A stretch of DNA of 64,000 nt, from contig CANLOY010000001.1 of the NCBI GenBank assembly GCA_947493005.1, positions 893,209 through 957,208 of the forward strand, read 5' to 3'. The number at the start of each line of letters is the position of its first letter. The first letter of the stretch is position 1. Shown in pieces: positions 1 through 9,643 of this stretch. Made by a program: the position numbers and the translations under genes. The notes under the pieces are model-generated. The model did not search any database. It was not told the origin of the DNA and saw nothing but the letters and a program-made list of their open reading frames with translations. The stretch is from an uncultured Roseivirga sp. (lineage in GTDB: Bacteria; Bacteroidota; Bacteroidia; Cytophagales; Cyclobacteriaceae).

Positions 1-741
1 CTCAGAGATATTGCAGATGAAGTTGGCGCTATTCTATTGGCAGATGTATCGCACCCTTCTGGACTGATTGCAAGAGGCTTGCTAAATGATCCGATAGAGC
101 ACTGTCATATTGTAACCACAACAACTCATAAGACCTTAAGAGGCCCTAGAGGAGGCTTAATTATGATGGGAGAGGATTTTGAAAACCCTTGGGGTCATAA
201 AACCATGAAAGGTGATATTAAGCTAATGTCTCAATTACTAGATGGGGGTGTTTTCCCTGGAACCCAAGGAGGGCCACTGGAGCATGTAATTGCAGCTAAA
301 GCAGTTGCTTTTGGCGAGGCTTTGAGTGATGATTACATGAATTATGTACTTCAAGTGAAGAAGAATGCTGCAGTGATGGCGCAAGCTTTTGTAGACAGAG
401 GCTATAACCTGATTTCGGGCGGAACAGATAATCACTTGATGCTGATTGACCTGGGCTCTAAAGGCATAACAGGAAAGCTTGCTGAAAAAGCATTGGGGCT
501 TGCAGATATCACAATCAACAAAAACATGGTTCCTTTTGATCAAAGGTCACCGTTTGTTACTTCAGGAATGAGAGTAGGTACGGCTGCCATTACCACAAGA
601 GGTTTGGTTGAAAACGATATGGAAAGAATCGTGGACTTGATGGATCAGGTGTTGAAGGATCCTGAAAATTCAGCTACCTTGAATAAGATTAAAGGAGATG
701 TAAATTCCTGGATGAATAATTACCCTTTATTTAAGTCTTAA
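1..741 (+). CDS. glyA: Serine hydroxymethyltransferase, C-terminal part (5' end outside window)
   Basis: This PLP enzyme converts serine and tetrahydrofolate to glycine and 5,10-methylene-THF in the cytoplasm, the main source of one-carbon units. The frame is open from base 1, so the gene starts upstream. About 246 residues are present of the roughly 420 usual for the family. The window enters at the [12 protein letters not shown] segment. The PLP-lysine region [11 protein letters not shown] follows, and then the conserved tail with [14 protein letters not shown]. The stop at 739-741 directly abuts the first possible start of tatC, suggesting cotranscription. Identification is secure; only the N-terminal portion is unseen. 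Confidence 0.97.
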   Translation, partial: LRDIADEVGAILLADVSHPSGLIARGLLNDPIEHCHIVTTTTHKTLRGPRGGLIMMGEDFENPWGHKTMKGDIKLMSQLLDGGVFPGTQGGPLEHVIAAKAVAFGEALSDDYMNYVLQVKKNAAVMAQAFVDRGYNLISGGTDNHLMLIDLGSKGITGKLAEKALGLADITINKNMVPFDQRSPFVTSGMRVGTAAITTRGLVENDMERIVDLMDQVLKDPENSATLNKIKGDVNSWMNNYPLFKS

Positions 742-1569
742 TTGGCACTAGATCAAATACAAGAATCGAGCGAAAAGGAAATGGGTTTCCTTGACCACCT
801 GGAAGAATTGAGGTGGCATTTGGTACGTTCGGTTATGGCTATTTTTGTTTTTTCCGTTGCGGCATTTCTTGCCAAGACGTTCATTTTTGATGTGGTGATT
901 TTAGGCCCTACCAGACAAGATTTCTGGACCTACAGAATGTTGTGTGACCTGGCCGAAAAACTAAGCTCGCCAGCACTTTGCCTTGGAGATATTCCCATGG
1001 AAATTCAGAACAGGCAGGTTGGAGGTCAGTTTCTGATGCACATCAAATCATCATTTATCATTGGTTTGATTCTGGCTTTTCCATACACCTTTTGGGAGAT
1101 ATGGCGATTTGTTAAGCCTGGCTTAAGAACAGGCGAAAAGAGGGCATCAAGAGGAGTAGTGTTTGTAGTGACGGTACTGTTTCTGATAGGGGTGCTCTTT
1201 GGCTACTTCATAGTAACTCCATTGAGTGTTAACTTCCTGGCCAACTATGAACTCAGCCAGTACATTAAGAATGATATAGACATTTCATCCATACTGGCCA
1301 TTGTAGGAATGTTACCCTTGGCTTGTGGACTGATGTTCCAATTGCCGGTGGTTACCTATATGCTTTCCAAAGCAGGTATTGTAACGCCTAAGCTGATGAA
1401 GCGTTACAGGCGCCACTCAATAGTGGTTATTTTGGTAATATCGGCCATTATTACTCCTCCGGATATTATTAGTCAGTTGTTAATTGCTTTCCCTTTGACG
1501 CTGCTCTACGAAATTAGTATTATGATATCACGCAGGATAGAAAGAAAACAGAAAAAGAAAAATCCATGA
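742..1569 (+). CDS. tatC: Sec-independent protein translocase TatC
   Basis: TatC is the inner-membrane receptor of the twin-arginine system, which exports folded proteins. The N-terminal signature FLDHLEELRWHLVRS is visible, followed by hydrophobic segments consistent with six transmembrane helices and by conserved blocks such as FPYTFWEIWRFVKPGL and ITPPDIISQ. The length of 275 residues fits the family, with a Bacteroidota-like extended first periplasmic loop (about residues 55-95). The annotated start is a TTG touching the glyA stop. ATG at 781, just before the FLDHLEELR motif, is a good alternative. The gene overlaps rpiB by 4 nt (ATGA). No tatA/B lies within the window. Confidence 0.95.
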   Translation: MALDQIQESSEKEMGFLDHLEELRWHLVRSVMAIFVFSVAAFLAKTFIFDVVILGPTRQDFWTYRMLCDLAEKLSSPALCLGDIPMEIQNRQVGGQFLMHIKSSFIIGLILAFPYTFWEIWRFVKPGLRTGEKRASRGVVFVVTVLFLIGVLFGYFIVTPLSVNFLANYELSQYIKNDIDISSILAIVGMLPLACGLMFQLPVVTYMLSKAGIVTPKLMKRYRRHSIVVILVISAIITPPDIISQLLIAFPLTLLYEISIMISRRIERKQKKKNP

Positions 1570-2000
1570 AAAAGGTAGGAATTGGTGGCGATCACGCTGG
1601 CTTTGAGTACAAACAACAAGTAATTTCATTTTTAGAGAGCCAGGGCTACGAAGTGAAGGACTTTGGTCCTGATTCTTCAGATTCTGTAGACTACCCGGAT
1701 TATATTCATCCTATGGCTACTGCCATAGAAAAAGGTGAGCTTGATGCTGGTATTGCCATTTGTGGTAGTGGTAATGGTGTTTGTATGACTGCCAACAAGC
1801 ATCAGGGTATTCGTGCCGCTTTGGTTTGGGAAACAGAACTGGCTGCACTTTCCAGACAACACAATAACGCCAATGTAGTTTGTATCCCGGCAAGGTTTGT
1901 TAGCTATGATCTGGCGCAAAATATGGTTTCAACCTTTTTAAGTACCGACTTTGAAGGAGGTCGCCACGAAAGAAGAGTTGACAAGATCAGCTGTCAATAA
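1566..2000 (+). CDS. rpiB: Ribose-5-phosphate isomerase B
   Basis: This is an RpiB/LacAB-family sugar-phosphate isomerase that interconverts ribose-5-phosphate and ribulose-5-phosphate in the pentose phosphate pathway. The N-terminus carries GGDHAGFEYK. The catalytic cysteine region CGSGNG and the HNNANVVC segment, which supplies the acid/base histidine, are both present. At 144 residues it is of standard length. It overlaps tatC by 4 nt, so translation is probably coupled. Its 3' end overlaps that of the convergent membrane-protein gene by 7 nt. Confidence 0.95.
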   Translation: MKKVGIGGDHAGFEYKQQVISFLESQGYEVKDFGPDSSDSVDYPDYIHPMATAIEKGELDAGIAICGSGNGVCMTANKHQGIRAALVWETELAALSRQHNNANVVCIPARFVSYDLAQNMVSTFLSTDFEGGRHERRVDKISCQ

Positions 2001-2995
2001 CCTAGAAACATAGTAGCTAACGCTGCAATCAGTAGCGAAATAAAGAGTAGTTCTGCCATCACTTTTTTGGATAGTGAAACGAGCATTTTTGTGCTAAAGT
2101 AGCTCAAAGCAGGAATAGTAAGTGCTAGCGCTAATACATTGTTGCTGCCAAAAATGGCAAATGTCAATATACCAAAGAAGCCAACCCAGGTCATAGATTT
2201 TTGCACCAAAATCTGATGGTTGGTCATACCCAAACCTGAAAAATGCTGTATTACAGCAATAAGGCTAAGGGCCAGTCCCAGCGAAAAAGCAACAAGTGCC
2301 TGATCAAAACCAGAACCTATGGTTTTGGCTGATACGATAGCAGTGAAGAATGTATTTAGAAAACCAGTGTCGTTGTCCAGAACAAAGAAAACAACCCAGG
2401 CAATCAGTATGGGTAATATAAAGCCCCAAGTCATAAGAAAGTACCTTCTGGTAATGGTGCTGGAGTAAAGCAAATAGATAATAAGCACCGATACATAAAG
2501 CCAGAAGAAAGGGTAGTAGAATAGGGTAGCCAAGCCAATGGTGAACCCTGTGCTTAAAATGTTCTCTTCAGTACCTCGGTATTTAATATGATAGAATAAA
2601 AAGTTGAGGCTTATCAGAATAAAAGAAGACCCGATCAGCGATGGGCTTAATAAGTAGAAATCCTTAGAAGCACTGATTATAATGATGTATAAAGCAGCTG
2701 GAATAAATGTACTCTCTTCAAAAGAAGCATTTCTGATAAAAATAGAATTCAGCAAGATACTATTCAGGAGTATCAAGACAGCCGCTAGAACAGCACTTAG
2801 GAGAACAGAATTAATTGATTTGAGACCAGAAAAAGTTAAATCAGATAATGGTCCTGAATGATCGTATTGTTGAAGCACTGTTAATACTGATTCATCAGAA
2901 TTTGAAAAAAAGAAAAAAACCACCCTGCTGATCACCAGAATAAGGATCAGGGCAACAATTCTATAGGGGTCGTTTTTCTTAAAGTACTTAAACAA
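1994..2995 (-). CDS. Multi-pass membrane protein, DUF6427-like
   Basis: The product is a 333-residue, strongly hydrophobic protein with about nine to ten predicted membrane segments and almost no soluble domain. It opens with a short basic stretch (FKYFKKNDPYRI) followed directly by the first helix. The length and pattern resemble the DUF6427 family of Bacteroidota, whose function is unknown; this match is from memory of the family and not from a search. The start appears to be TTG, because no ATG lies near the N-terminus. It is divergent from rbfA (about 80 bp between starts) and convergent with rpiB. Confidence 0.75.
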   Translation of the reverse strand: MFKYFKKNDPYRIVALILILVISRVVFFFFSNSDESVLTVLQQYDHSGPLSDLTFSGLKSINSVLLSAVLAAVLILLNSILLNSIFIRNASFEESTFIPAALYIIIISASKDFYLLSPSLIGSSFILISLNFLFYHIKYRGTEENILSTGFTIGLATLFYYPFFWLYVSVLIIYLLYSSTITRRYFLMTWGFILPILIAWVVFFVLDNDTGFLNTFFTAIVSAKTIGSGFDQALVAFSLGLALSLIAVIQHFSGLGMTNHQILVQKSMTWVGFFGILTFAIFGSNNVLALALTIPALSYFSTKMLVSLSKKVMAELLFISLLIAALATMFLGY

Positions 2996-3076
2996 GAGCT
3001 CTTCTGTAAGGAGATTGCAAATAAGCTAAAAAATGCGCTGGAAGGAAAATCAATAATTATATCAGATATTTGTGGC

Positions 3077-3457
3077 ATGGCAGGAAGTAAAAGGCAACAA
3101 CAGTTTTCCAAACTTATTCAGAAAGAGATAAGCCGAATATTACAGCAGAACTATTCGGGTAATTTTATGGGGAAACTCATTACCGTAACGGATGTTGAAA
3201 TGAGCCCCGATTTAGGTTTGGCAAGATTGTATATCAGCGTTTTTCCAATGGGTGCCGCCAAAGATGTATTGGAGTTCTTAAATAATGAGAAGTCGAAAAT
3301 CAGAGGTGCCTTAGGTAGATCAATTGGTAAAGACGTAAGAATTATTCCGGAACTGGCCTTTTTTATTGATAGTACTGCTGAAACAGGTTCAAGAATGGAT
3401 AGCCTGATCGACTCCCTCGATATTCCTAAAGAAGATAAGGAAACAGAAGAAGATTGA
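3077..3457 (+). CDS. rbfA: Ribosome-binding factor A
   Basis: RbfA is a KH-like protein that binds the 30S subunit during late 16S rRNA maturation, around the 5' helix. The 126-residue protein shows the family pattern: an N-terminal RQQQFSKLIQKEISRILQQ helix, then ITVTDVEMSPDLGLARLYISVFP, a GALGRSIGKDVRIIPEL block, and a closing acidic tail. It overlaps the next gene by 4 nt (TTGA), so the two are probably cotranscribed and translationally coupled. Confidence 0.95.
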   Translation: MAGSKRQQQFSKLIQKEISRILQQNYSGNFMGKLITVTDVEMSPDLGLARLYISVFPMGAAKDVLEFLNNEKSKIRGALGRSIGKDVRIIPELAFFIDSTAETGSRMDSLIDSLDIPKEDKETEED

Positions 3458-4683
3458 ATGTCTCGTCTTTCATAGCGAAACGATATTTCAAGGCCAAAAA
3501 GAGCAAGAACTTCATACAGATACTATCAAGAGTATCTATGATTGGTGTTGCCATTGGCTCTATGGCACTAATCATTGTGCTTTCGGTATTCAATGGCTTG
3601 GGAGAAGTACTTCGTTCGGTATACAAAACCTTTGACCCAGACCTTAAAATAGAAGCAGTAAAGGGAAAATCCTTTGAAGTAACCGAGGCATTTGTTTCGC
3701 AGATTGAAGATATAGAAGGCATAAAATCCACGGCTCAGGTTATAGAAGATAATGCCCTTGTTACCTATCGCGATAAGCAAGTGGTGGTAAGGATGAAAGG
3801 AATAGAAGAGAGTTATTTAAGAGTAAACAAGTTAGATACGTTTCTGCTTAGAGGTGAGCTGAAGTTTCAGAATAGCACTGGGGACGAACTGGCCATACTT
3901 GGTGCCGGGGTAGCTTATGAACTGGATATAAAATGGAATAACGATCTGTTCGATATGCAAATCATTTATCCACGTAACGTAAGGCCCGGAGGAACACTTC
4001 GTACCAATATGTTAAGAAAAATACGTATTGATGCAGGGGCCGTTTTCAGTGTGGAAACTGCTTATGACGAATCATTGGTACTAACATCACTGAACGTAGC
4101 CAAAAGAGTGTTAGGTTACGAAAAGCAACGCACTTCTATAGAAGCTTATCTGGAGCCAGGTGCTAACCTTGAACGAGTTAAGTCGGAACTAAAAAACATA
4201 TTAGGCACTGACTTTAAAGTAACGGATAGTGATGAACAGCATGCTGAATTGTTGAAAGCCGTTAAAATAGAGAAACTCTTTGTTTATATAGGCCTCACAT
4301 TTATTACCCTGATTGCTTCTTTTAACATATTCTTTTCGCTTTCTATGCTGGCTATTGAAAAGCGCAGAGACATGTCCATTCTATTCGCCATTGGGGCTAC
4401 AAAAAAACTGGTCAGGAGAGTTTTTCTAAAGCAAGGAGTGATGATTGCATTTGTGGGCTCCTTTATCGGATTATTTGCCGGCTTGATTTTCTGCTGGCTT
4501 CAAAAAGAGTTTGGCCTTATTGGATTGGGCATGACCAATTCAGTTGTTCAGGCGTACCCTGTAAAGGTGGTTTGGCTTGATTTTCTGTGGGTTGGGCTGA
4601 GTATTTCAGTGGTCACTATGGTCACAGCATACAGGCCTGCGGTGATTGCCTCAAAAGTGAACCCGATTCATCATTTAGACTAA
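3454..4683 (+). CDS. ABC transporter permease, LolC/LolE-like (lipoprotein release)
   Basis: This inner-membrane permease of the LolC/E (FtsX/MacB_PCD) type presumably works with a LolD-like ATPase to extract lipoproteins from the inner membrane. The N-terminus FIAKRYFKAKKSKNFIQ is followed by a first helix with the signature GVAIGSMALIIVLSVFNG. A large periplasmic domain (about residues 45-265) precedes three C-terminal helices with the EKRRDMSILFAIGATK coupling segment. The length of 409 residues is typical. The start is TTG, overlapping the rbfA stop. No ATPase gene is adjacent, as is common in this phylum. Confidence 0.9.
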   Translation: MNVSSFIAKRYFKAKKSKNFIQILSRVSMIGVAIGSMALIIVLSVFNGLGEVLRSVYKTFDPDLKIEAVKGKSFEVTEAFVSQIEDIEGIKSTAQVIEDNALVTYRDKQVVVRMKGIEESYLRVNKLDTFLLRGELKFQNSTGDELAILGAGVAYELDIKWNNDLFDMQIIYPRNVRPGGTLRTNMLRKIRIDAGAVFSVETAYDESLVLTSLNVAKRVLGYEKQRTSIEAYLEPGANLERVKSELKNILGTDFKVTDSDEQHAELLKAVKIEKLFVYIGLTFITLIASFNIFFSLSMLAIEKRRDMSILFAIGATKKLVRRVFLKQGVMIAFVGSFIGLFAGLIFCWLQKEFGLIGLGMTNSVVQAYPVKVVWLDFLWVGLSISVVTMVTAYRPAVIASKVNPIHHLD

Positions 4684-4902
4684 GTAGACAGTTAAGTTAT
4701 TGAGAAAGCTTTTTCTACCCGGAACGGAGCTGAAGGGTATTATGAACCAGTAAACACCTCAAAGTGAGACATGTTTCTTTCACTGGGTTCAGGATAAAAA
4801 GAGGGTATGATATCTTTCTTGTAAAGCAGTAAAAAATTTACGTTGCCATAGTGTTTTTCCGTTTAGAAGAAATCTTTAATTTGCGATTCGCTCAAAATTC
4901 AA

Positions 4903-7836
4903 ATGAAGGTTTCTACTGCTCAACCGTTCCAATTAATCTACTCATTGTTTCAGCATGAGTACCTCGGATATTTATTCGAATCTTTTGTTGTGCAACTTGA
5001 CGAAAAAGGGCGTTTAACACTTCAGCATCAGAATATTTCGGCTAAAAATGCCAAAGAGTTCTCCTCGGGTCTCAACGAAGTAGACTATGAGCTGATTCGC
5101 CTGATGGATGAAATGCAGCAGGAAGCCATTGTGCTGAAGTTTTACAATCAAAAAGTAAAACCTGCCGACTTCTTTTTTAAAGTCTATGACAAAGAAAAAG
5201 GAGATAAGGCCTTACAAAGTACTATACACCACTATCTGGAACATAGAAGAGCTAAAATTCTCGACTTGCTGGGTGGTAAAATGGTGTTTGAAATGGGACG
5301 AGATGGAGAACCGGCCTGGAAGCAGCTTCATTGGCAAAAAGAGAAGGCTAGCGTACTATTCCATTTTAGGAGAAACGAAGAGAACACGCATTACTTTCCA
5401 ACGATTAAGCACGAAGGGGAAAAGATAGAGTGGCAATACAATGGTTCTTATCTGATTTGCCATGAGCCCGCCTGGCTGATTGTGGAAAACAAGATTTTAC
5501 GTTTTGCCAAAAATGTAGATGGCAATAAACTGAAGCCTTTTCTTAACAAAAAATTCATTGTTGTACCAAGAAAGGTGGAGGAAACCTACTACCAGAAATT
5601 TGTCACCCAACTTGTCGCATCTTTCGATGTTTACGCAAAAGGGTTTGATATTAATACAGAAAGTTATCCCGTAAAACCAACGATTTCTTTTTCAGAACTT
5701 GTGCAAGCAACTAGTGGTGATTTGTTTGATAAGAATGGTGGCGCCAATACCCAAACCGATGAGGATAATAAGATTTTATTCAAGCTAGGCTTTGACTACG
5801 GCCCCTACCAATTTGGCTATGAAAAGGCTCCAAACTCTTCTGTAAAACTGGATAAGGAAGAAGACAACTATGTTTTCCATAAGGTTAAGCGAGATGCCGA
5901 TATTGAAATAGAAGTTGTTCAGAAGCTACATGAATCTGGCTTGAAACTTCAGAATGGAAGAGTTTCTTTACCAAGAGGCCAGGCCTTTTCCTGGCTAAGC
6001 GAAAATGCAGAGTTGCTGGAAGCGTTTGATATTTCCATAAAGCAAACGAATGTAGAAAAGAAGAAATATTTTGTAGGAGAATCATCACTTGAAATTAAAG
6101 TGAATGAGAGTATTGATTGGTTCGATATCCATGCCATTGTAAAATTTGGTGACTTTGAGATTTCCTTCAACGAACTTCGAAAACTGATCAACAAAAGGAA
6201 GAAAGAGATTACACTGCCCAATGGTGAAATAGCAGTAATACCCGATGCCTGGCTAACAGATTATGCCGAGCTTTTCGCGTTTCTAGAAGAAGATAGCTCT
6301 GATAATAAGCTGAAGCTTCGCAAACACCACCTTTCTTTGATTCAGGATCTGACCAACGGAAAGCTTGCTCAGGTGACTATGGACAGAAAGCTTCAGAAGC
6401 TACAAGGCTTTGAAGAAATTGAAGACTATGAAGTGCCGGCCAGATTCAAAGGAGAGCTACGCCCGTATCAGAAGGCAGGCTATAATTGGATGCGCTTTTT
6501 AGCGGAGTACAGTTTCGGAGGATGTTTGGCAGATGATATGGGACTTGGAAAAACAGTTCAGACACTGGCCTTGCTTCAAGCGCAAAAGGTTGAAGGAGCG
6601 CAAAATACCTCTTTGTTGGTGATGCCCACTTCATTGATTTACAACTGGCAGATTGAAGCATCTAAGTTTACACCAGACCTGAAGGTGTTGATTTATGCAG
6701 GTTCTCATAGAAATAAAAACCCGGAGATTTTTGCAGGTTATGATCTGGTCATTACTTCCTATGGAATAACACGAATAGATATAGACATCCTGAAGTCATT
6801 TTACTTCAACTACATTATTCTTGATGAATCTCAGGCCATAAAAAACCCAGACTCTCAGATCGCGAAATCTGTAGGTCAGTTGAAGTCCAGACATAGGCTT
6901 ATACTTACTGGTACACCTTTAGAAAATAGCACGTTGGATTTGTGGTCTCAGCTCAGTTTTATCAATCCAGGCTTATTGGGCAACGAGAAGTACTTTAAGA
7001 ATGAGTTTCAGTTACCTATTGAGCGAAAACAAGATGTAGAGAAAACCAGAAAGCTCAATGTTATCATAAAGCCTTTTATACTGAGAAGGCAGAAATCTCA
7101 AGTAGCAAAAGACCTTCCCGAAAAAATTGAAAGTGTCAAGTTCAGCGAAATGACTCCTGAACAGGCTGAAAAATACGAGGAGGTAAAGTCTTTTTATCGG
7201 AATAAAATCCTCGATACCATAGAGAAGAGTGGAATTAAGAAATCACAACTTTTGTTGCTACAAGGTTTAACCAAACTGAGACAGATTGCTAACCATCCAT
7301 TAATGGTGGAAGAAGGTTTTGAAGGTGATTCTGGTAAACTGGAAGACATCCGCTACATGATTAATGCAGCACTTAGTAAGGGGCATAAGATTTTAGTATT
7401 TAGCCAGTTTGTGAAACACTTGAGTATTGTCAGAAAAGAATTCGATGAAAAAGGGTTGAAGTATGCCTATTTAGATGGAACTACCAAAGACAGGCAAGGC
7501 CAGGTAGACCTTTTTCAGAATAACGATGACATCAAAATCTTCTTGATTTCACTTCGTGCCGGGGGCTTAGGCCTTAATTTGACTGCCGCAGATTATGTAT
7601 TCTTATTAGACCCTTGGTGGAACCCTGCTATTGAAGAGCAAGCAGTAGACAGGGCGCATAGAATTGGACAAAAGAACACGGTGTTTACTTATAAGTTTAT
7701 TACCAGAGATACAGTTGAGGAAAAGATATTGGCACTTCAGAAGAATAAGTTAAAGCTGGCTTCAGACCTAATCACCACTGAGGAGAGCTTTATCAAAAAG
7801 CTGACAACAGACGACATTTCCGAACTGTTGGCGTAA
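4903..7836 (+). CDS. SNF2-family (Swi2/Snf2) DNA-dependent ATPase
   Basis: The product is a 977-residue bacterial SNF2 ATPase. The first about 500 residues form a family-specific N-terminal region. The helicase core starts near ELRPYQKAGYNWM. Motif I is DDMGLGKT with the Walker lysine near residue 550. Motif II is DESQ near residue 641, where eukaryotic relatives have DEAH. LTGTPLENS is motif III, and the C-terminal RecA domain contains FSQFVKHL, SLRAGGLGLNLTAADYV and the arginine-finger block QAVDRAHRIGQ. It probably remodels protein-DNA or RNA polymerase complexes as HepA/RapA relatives do; the exact role is inferred. It stands alone on the plus strand. Confidence 0.93.
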   Translation: MKVSTAQPFQLIYSLFQHEYLGYLFESFVVQLDEKGRLTLQHQNISAKNAKEFSSGLNEVDYELIRLMDEMQQEAIVLKFYNQKVKPADFFFKVYDKEKGDKALQSTIHHYLEHRRAKILDLLGGKMVFEMGRDGEPAWKQLHWQKEKASVLFHFRRNEENTHYFPTIKHEGEKIEWQYNGSYLICHEPAWLIVENKILRFAKNVDGNKLKPFLNKKFIVVPRKVEETYYQKFVTQLVASFDVYAKGFDINTESYPVKPTISFSELVQATSGDLFDKNGGANTQTDEDNKILFKLGFDYGPYQFGYEKAPNSSVKLDKEEDNYVFHKVKRDADIEIEVVQKLHESGLKLQNGRVSLPRGQAFSWLSENAELLEAFDISIKQTNVEKKKYFVGESSLEIKVNESIDWFDIHAIVKFGDFEISFNELRKLINKRKKEITLPNGEIAVIPDAWLTDYAELFAFLEEDSSDNKLKLRKHHLSLIQDLTNGKLAQVTMDRKLQKLQGFEEIEDYEVPARFKGELRPYQKAGYNWMRFLAEYSFGGCLADDMGLGKTVQTLALLQAQKVEGAQNTSLLVMPTSLIYNWQIEASKFTPDLKVLIYAGSHRNKNPEIFAGYDLVITSYGITRIDIDILKSFYFNYIILDESQAIKNPDSQIAKSVGQLKSRHRLILTGTPLENSTLDLWSQLSFINPGLLGNEKYFKNEFQLPIERKQDVEKTRKLNVIIKPFILRRQKSQVAKDLPEKIESVKFSEMTPEQAEKYEEVKSFYRNKILDTIEKSGIKKSQLLLLQGLTKLRQIANHPLMVEEGFEGDSGKLEDIRYMINAALSKGHKILVFSQFVKHLSIVRKEFDEKGLKYAYLDGTTKDRQGQVDLFQNNDDIKIFLISLRAGGLGLNLTAADYVFLLDPWWNPAIEEQAVDRAHRIGQKNTVFTYKFITRDTVEEKILALQKNKLKLASDLITTEESFIKKLTTDDISELLA

Positions 7837-7885
7837 GAGTAGCTTTCCTTTCAGTCCCATTTAAAATCGATTATATTGCCCTGAA

Positions 7886-9259
7886 ATGGCCAAAGTCAAG
7901 AACGTATTCATCTGTCAGAACTGTGGAGCTAACTCAGCAAAATGGATTGGAAAATGCCCATCCTGCAATGAGTGGAATACCTATGTGGAAGAAGTAGTTG
8001 AAAAAGCAGATCCTTCGAAAACGTCATGGCGAGATAATTCAAGCCCTACGGTAAAGTCTAAACCAATCAATGTAAAAGAAATTGAGAAAGGTGCAGAACG
8101 CAGACTGGTAACCATTGATAAAGAACTAAACAGAGTATTGGGTGGAGGCATTGTAGCAGGGTCTCTGGTGTTGATAGGTGGAGAGCCAGGCATAGGTAAG
8201 TCTACACTTATGCTTCAGGTGGCACTGAGTGCTTCGAAAACCAAAGTGCTTTACGTTTCCGGTGAAGAAAGCCAGCAGCAGATTAAAATGAGGGCCGAAC
8301 GTATTGGCGTTAAAAGTGACAATTGTTTTATCCTTTCCGAAACCAATACCCAAAATATCTTTGCTCAGGTGAAGGAAATGACTCCTCAGGTATTGGTAAT
8401 CGATTCCATCCAAACCCTGAGTACCAACAGAATTGAATCAGCGGCAGGCTCTGTTTCGCAAGTGCGCGAATGTACTACAGAACTGATGAAGTTTGCCAAA
8501 GAAACTAACACCCCGGTTTTTCTGGTAGGGCACATTACAAAAGACGGTAGTATTGCTGGTCCCAAAGTGTTGGAGCACATGGTAGATACCGTTCTCCAAT
8601 TTGAAGGAGACAGGCACTTGACCTATCGAATTCTGAGAACTGTGAAAAACAGGTTTGGTTCTACATCAGAACTGGGTATTTATGAAATGCTAGAGTCAGG
8701 ACTTAGACAGGTATCTAACCCATCAGAAATACTCATCTCTCAAAGGGCCGAAGACCTTCCAGGCGTGGCTATTGGTGCTACTATTGAAGGCAACAGGCCT
8801 CTGATGATAGAAATTCAGTCTTTAGTGAGTGCAGCAACCTATGGTACTCCACAAAGAAGCAGTACAGGCTTCGATAGCAAAAGGCTGAATATGCTGTTAG
8901 CTGTTTTAGAAAAGCGTGGTGGCTTGCGATTCAGTAGCCAGGATGTTTTCCTCAACATTGCAGGAGGCATCCGAATAGAAGAGCCAGCCTTGGATCTGGC
9001 AGTGTGTGCCTCTCTTATCAGTTCCTATCATGACATCCCTGTTTCGGAAAAAGTAGCCTTTGCCGCAGAAGTTGGATTAGGCGGAGAAATCAGGGCCGTG
9101 AACCGAATAGAAAACCGTATTTCCGAGGCCGAAAAATTAGGCTTTGAAGAGATATACATTTCGAAGTATAATACTAAAGGTTTGGAGCTCTCCGGCCGGA
9201 AAATCACTATCAAGCCATTTGGAAAACTCAAAGAAGTTTTTGAAGATTTAATGGGTTAA
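7886..9259 (+). CDS. radA: DNA repair protein RadA
   Basis: RadA is a RecA-like, DnaB-type helicase that processes recombination intermediates by promoting branch migration. An N-terminal zinc finger uses C10, C13, C24 and C27. Walker A is GGEPGIGKST with K105. The RadA-specific KNRFG motif lies at residues 254-258. The C-terminal third has the LonP-like domain (AGGIRIEEPALDLAVCASLIS, EVGLGGEIRAV). The length of 457 residues is typical. The start ATG lies 49 bp after the SNF2 gene on the same strand, so a shared transcript is possible. Confidence 0.97.
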   Translation: MAKVKNVFICQNCGANSAKWIGKCPSCNEWNTYVEEVVEKADPSKTSWRDNSSPTVKSKPINVKEIEKGAERRLVTIDKELNRVLGGGIVAGSLVLIGGEPGIGKSTLMLQVALSASKTKVLYVSGEESQQQIKMRAERIGVKSDNCFILSETNTQNIFAQVKEMTPQVLVIDSIQTLSTNRIESAAGSVSQVRECTTELMKFAKETNTPVFLVGHITKDGSIAGPKVLEHMVDTVLQFEGDRHLTYRILRTVKNRFGSTSELGIYEMLESGLRQVSNPSEILISQRAEDLPGVAIGATIEGNRPLMIEIQSLVSAATYGTPQRSSTGFDSKRLNMLLAVLEKRGGLRFSSQDVFLNIAGGIRIEEPALDLAVCASLISSYHDIPVSEKVAFAAEVGLGGEIRAVNRIENRISEAEKLGFEEIYISKYNTKGLELSGRKITIKPFGKLKEVFEDLMG

Positions 9260-9643
9260 AGAGAAATCAACTGCTTATAGCAAGAAACTGTTTAGGTTAT
9301 GTGCTAACAATCAGTGGCTGATGGCCTCATTATGTAGCTCCTGTCTTTGTCTGTTATTTCAGTTTCAGGCATCATTTCAAGTGATTTTAATCAAAACATT
9401 GTCGTTTATCTCTATAAAACCGTAGTTAGTAACATGTGGTGTAGTTCATTGATTTTTTGATAAATTCAAAAACAGCACTAGATTTTTTGATTTTATCTGT
9501 ATAATATTGCATTTGTAAGCAAAAGCCTACTGATTCATACTGAATTGATAATACCGAATCTTTGGGCAAATGTTTTGATGACCTTTTTGATTGGTCTGGT
9601 ATTAACCTAAAATGAATCAATACACTCGTAAATATTCTCCATT
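9260..9643. other. Intergenic region between radA and the tail-fibre-like genes
   Basis: This 384-bp stretch has no convincing gene. A weak hairpin (ATCAG/CTGAT around 9310) is too small to call a terminator. A 64-codon minus-strand frame at 9426-9620 has no recognisable features. The region presumably contains the promoter of the following secreted-protein genes, but I could not place one. Confidence 0.5.

Noticed and set aside
9426..9620. 64-codon minus-strand frame in the radA-downstream gap
   Set aside because: It has no recognisable motif, no neighbour on the same strand and no coding character; treated as chance.
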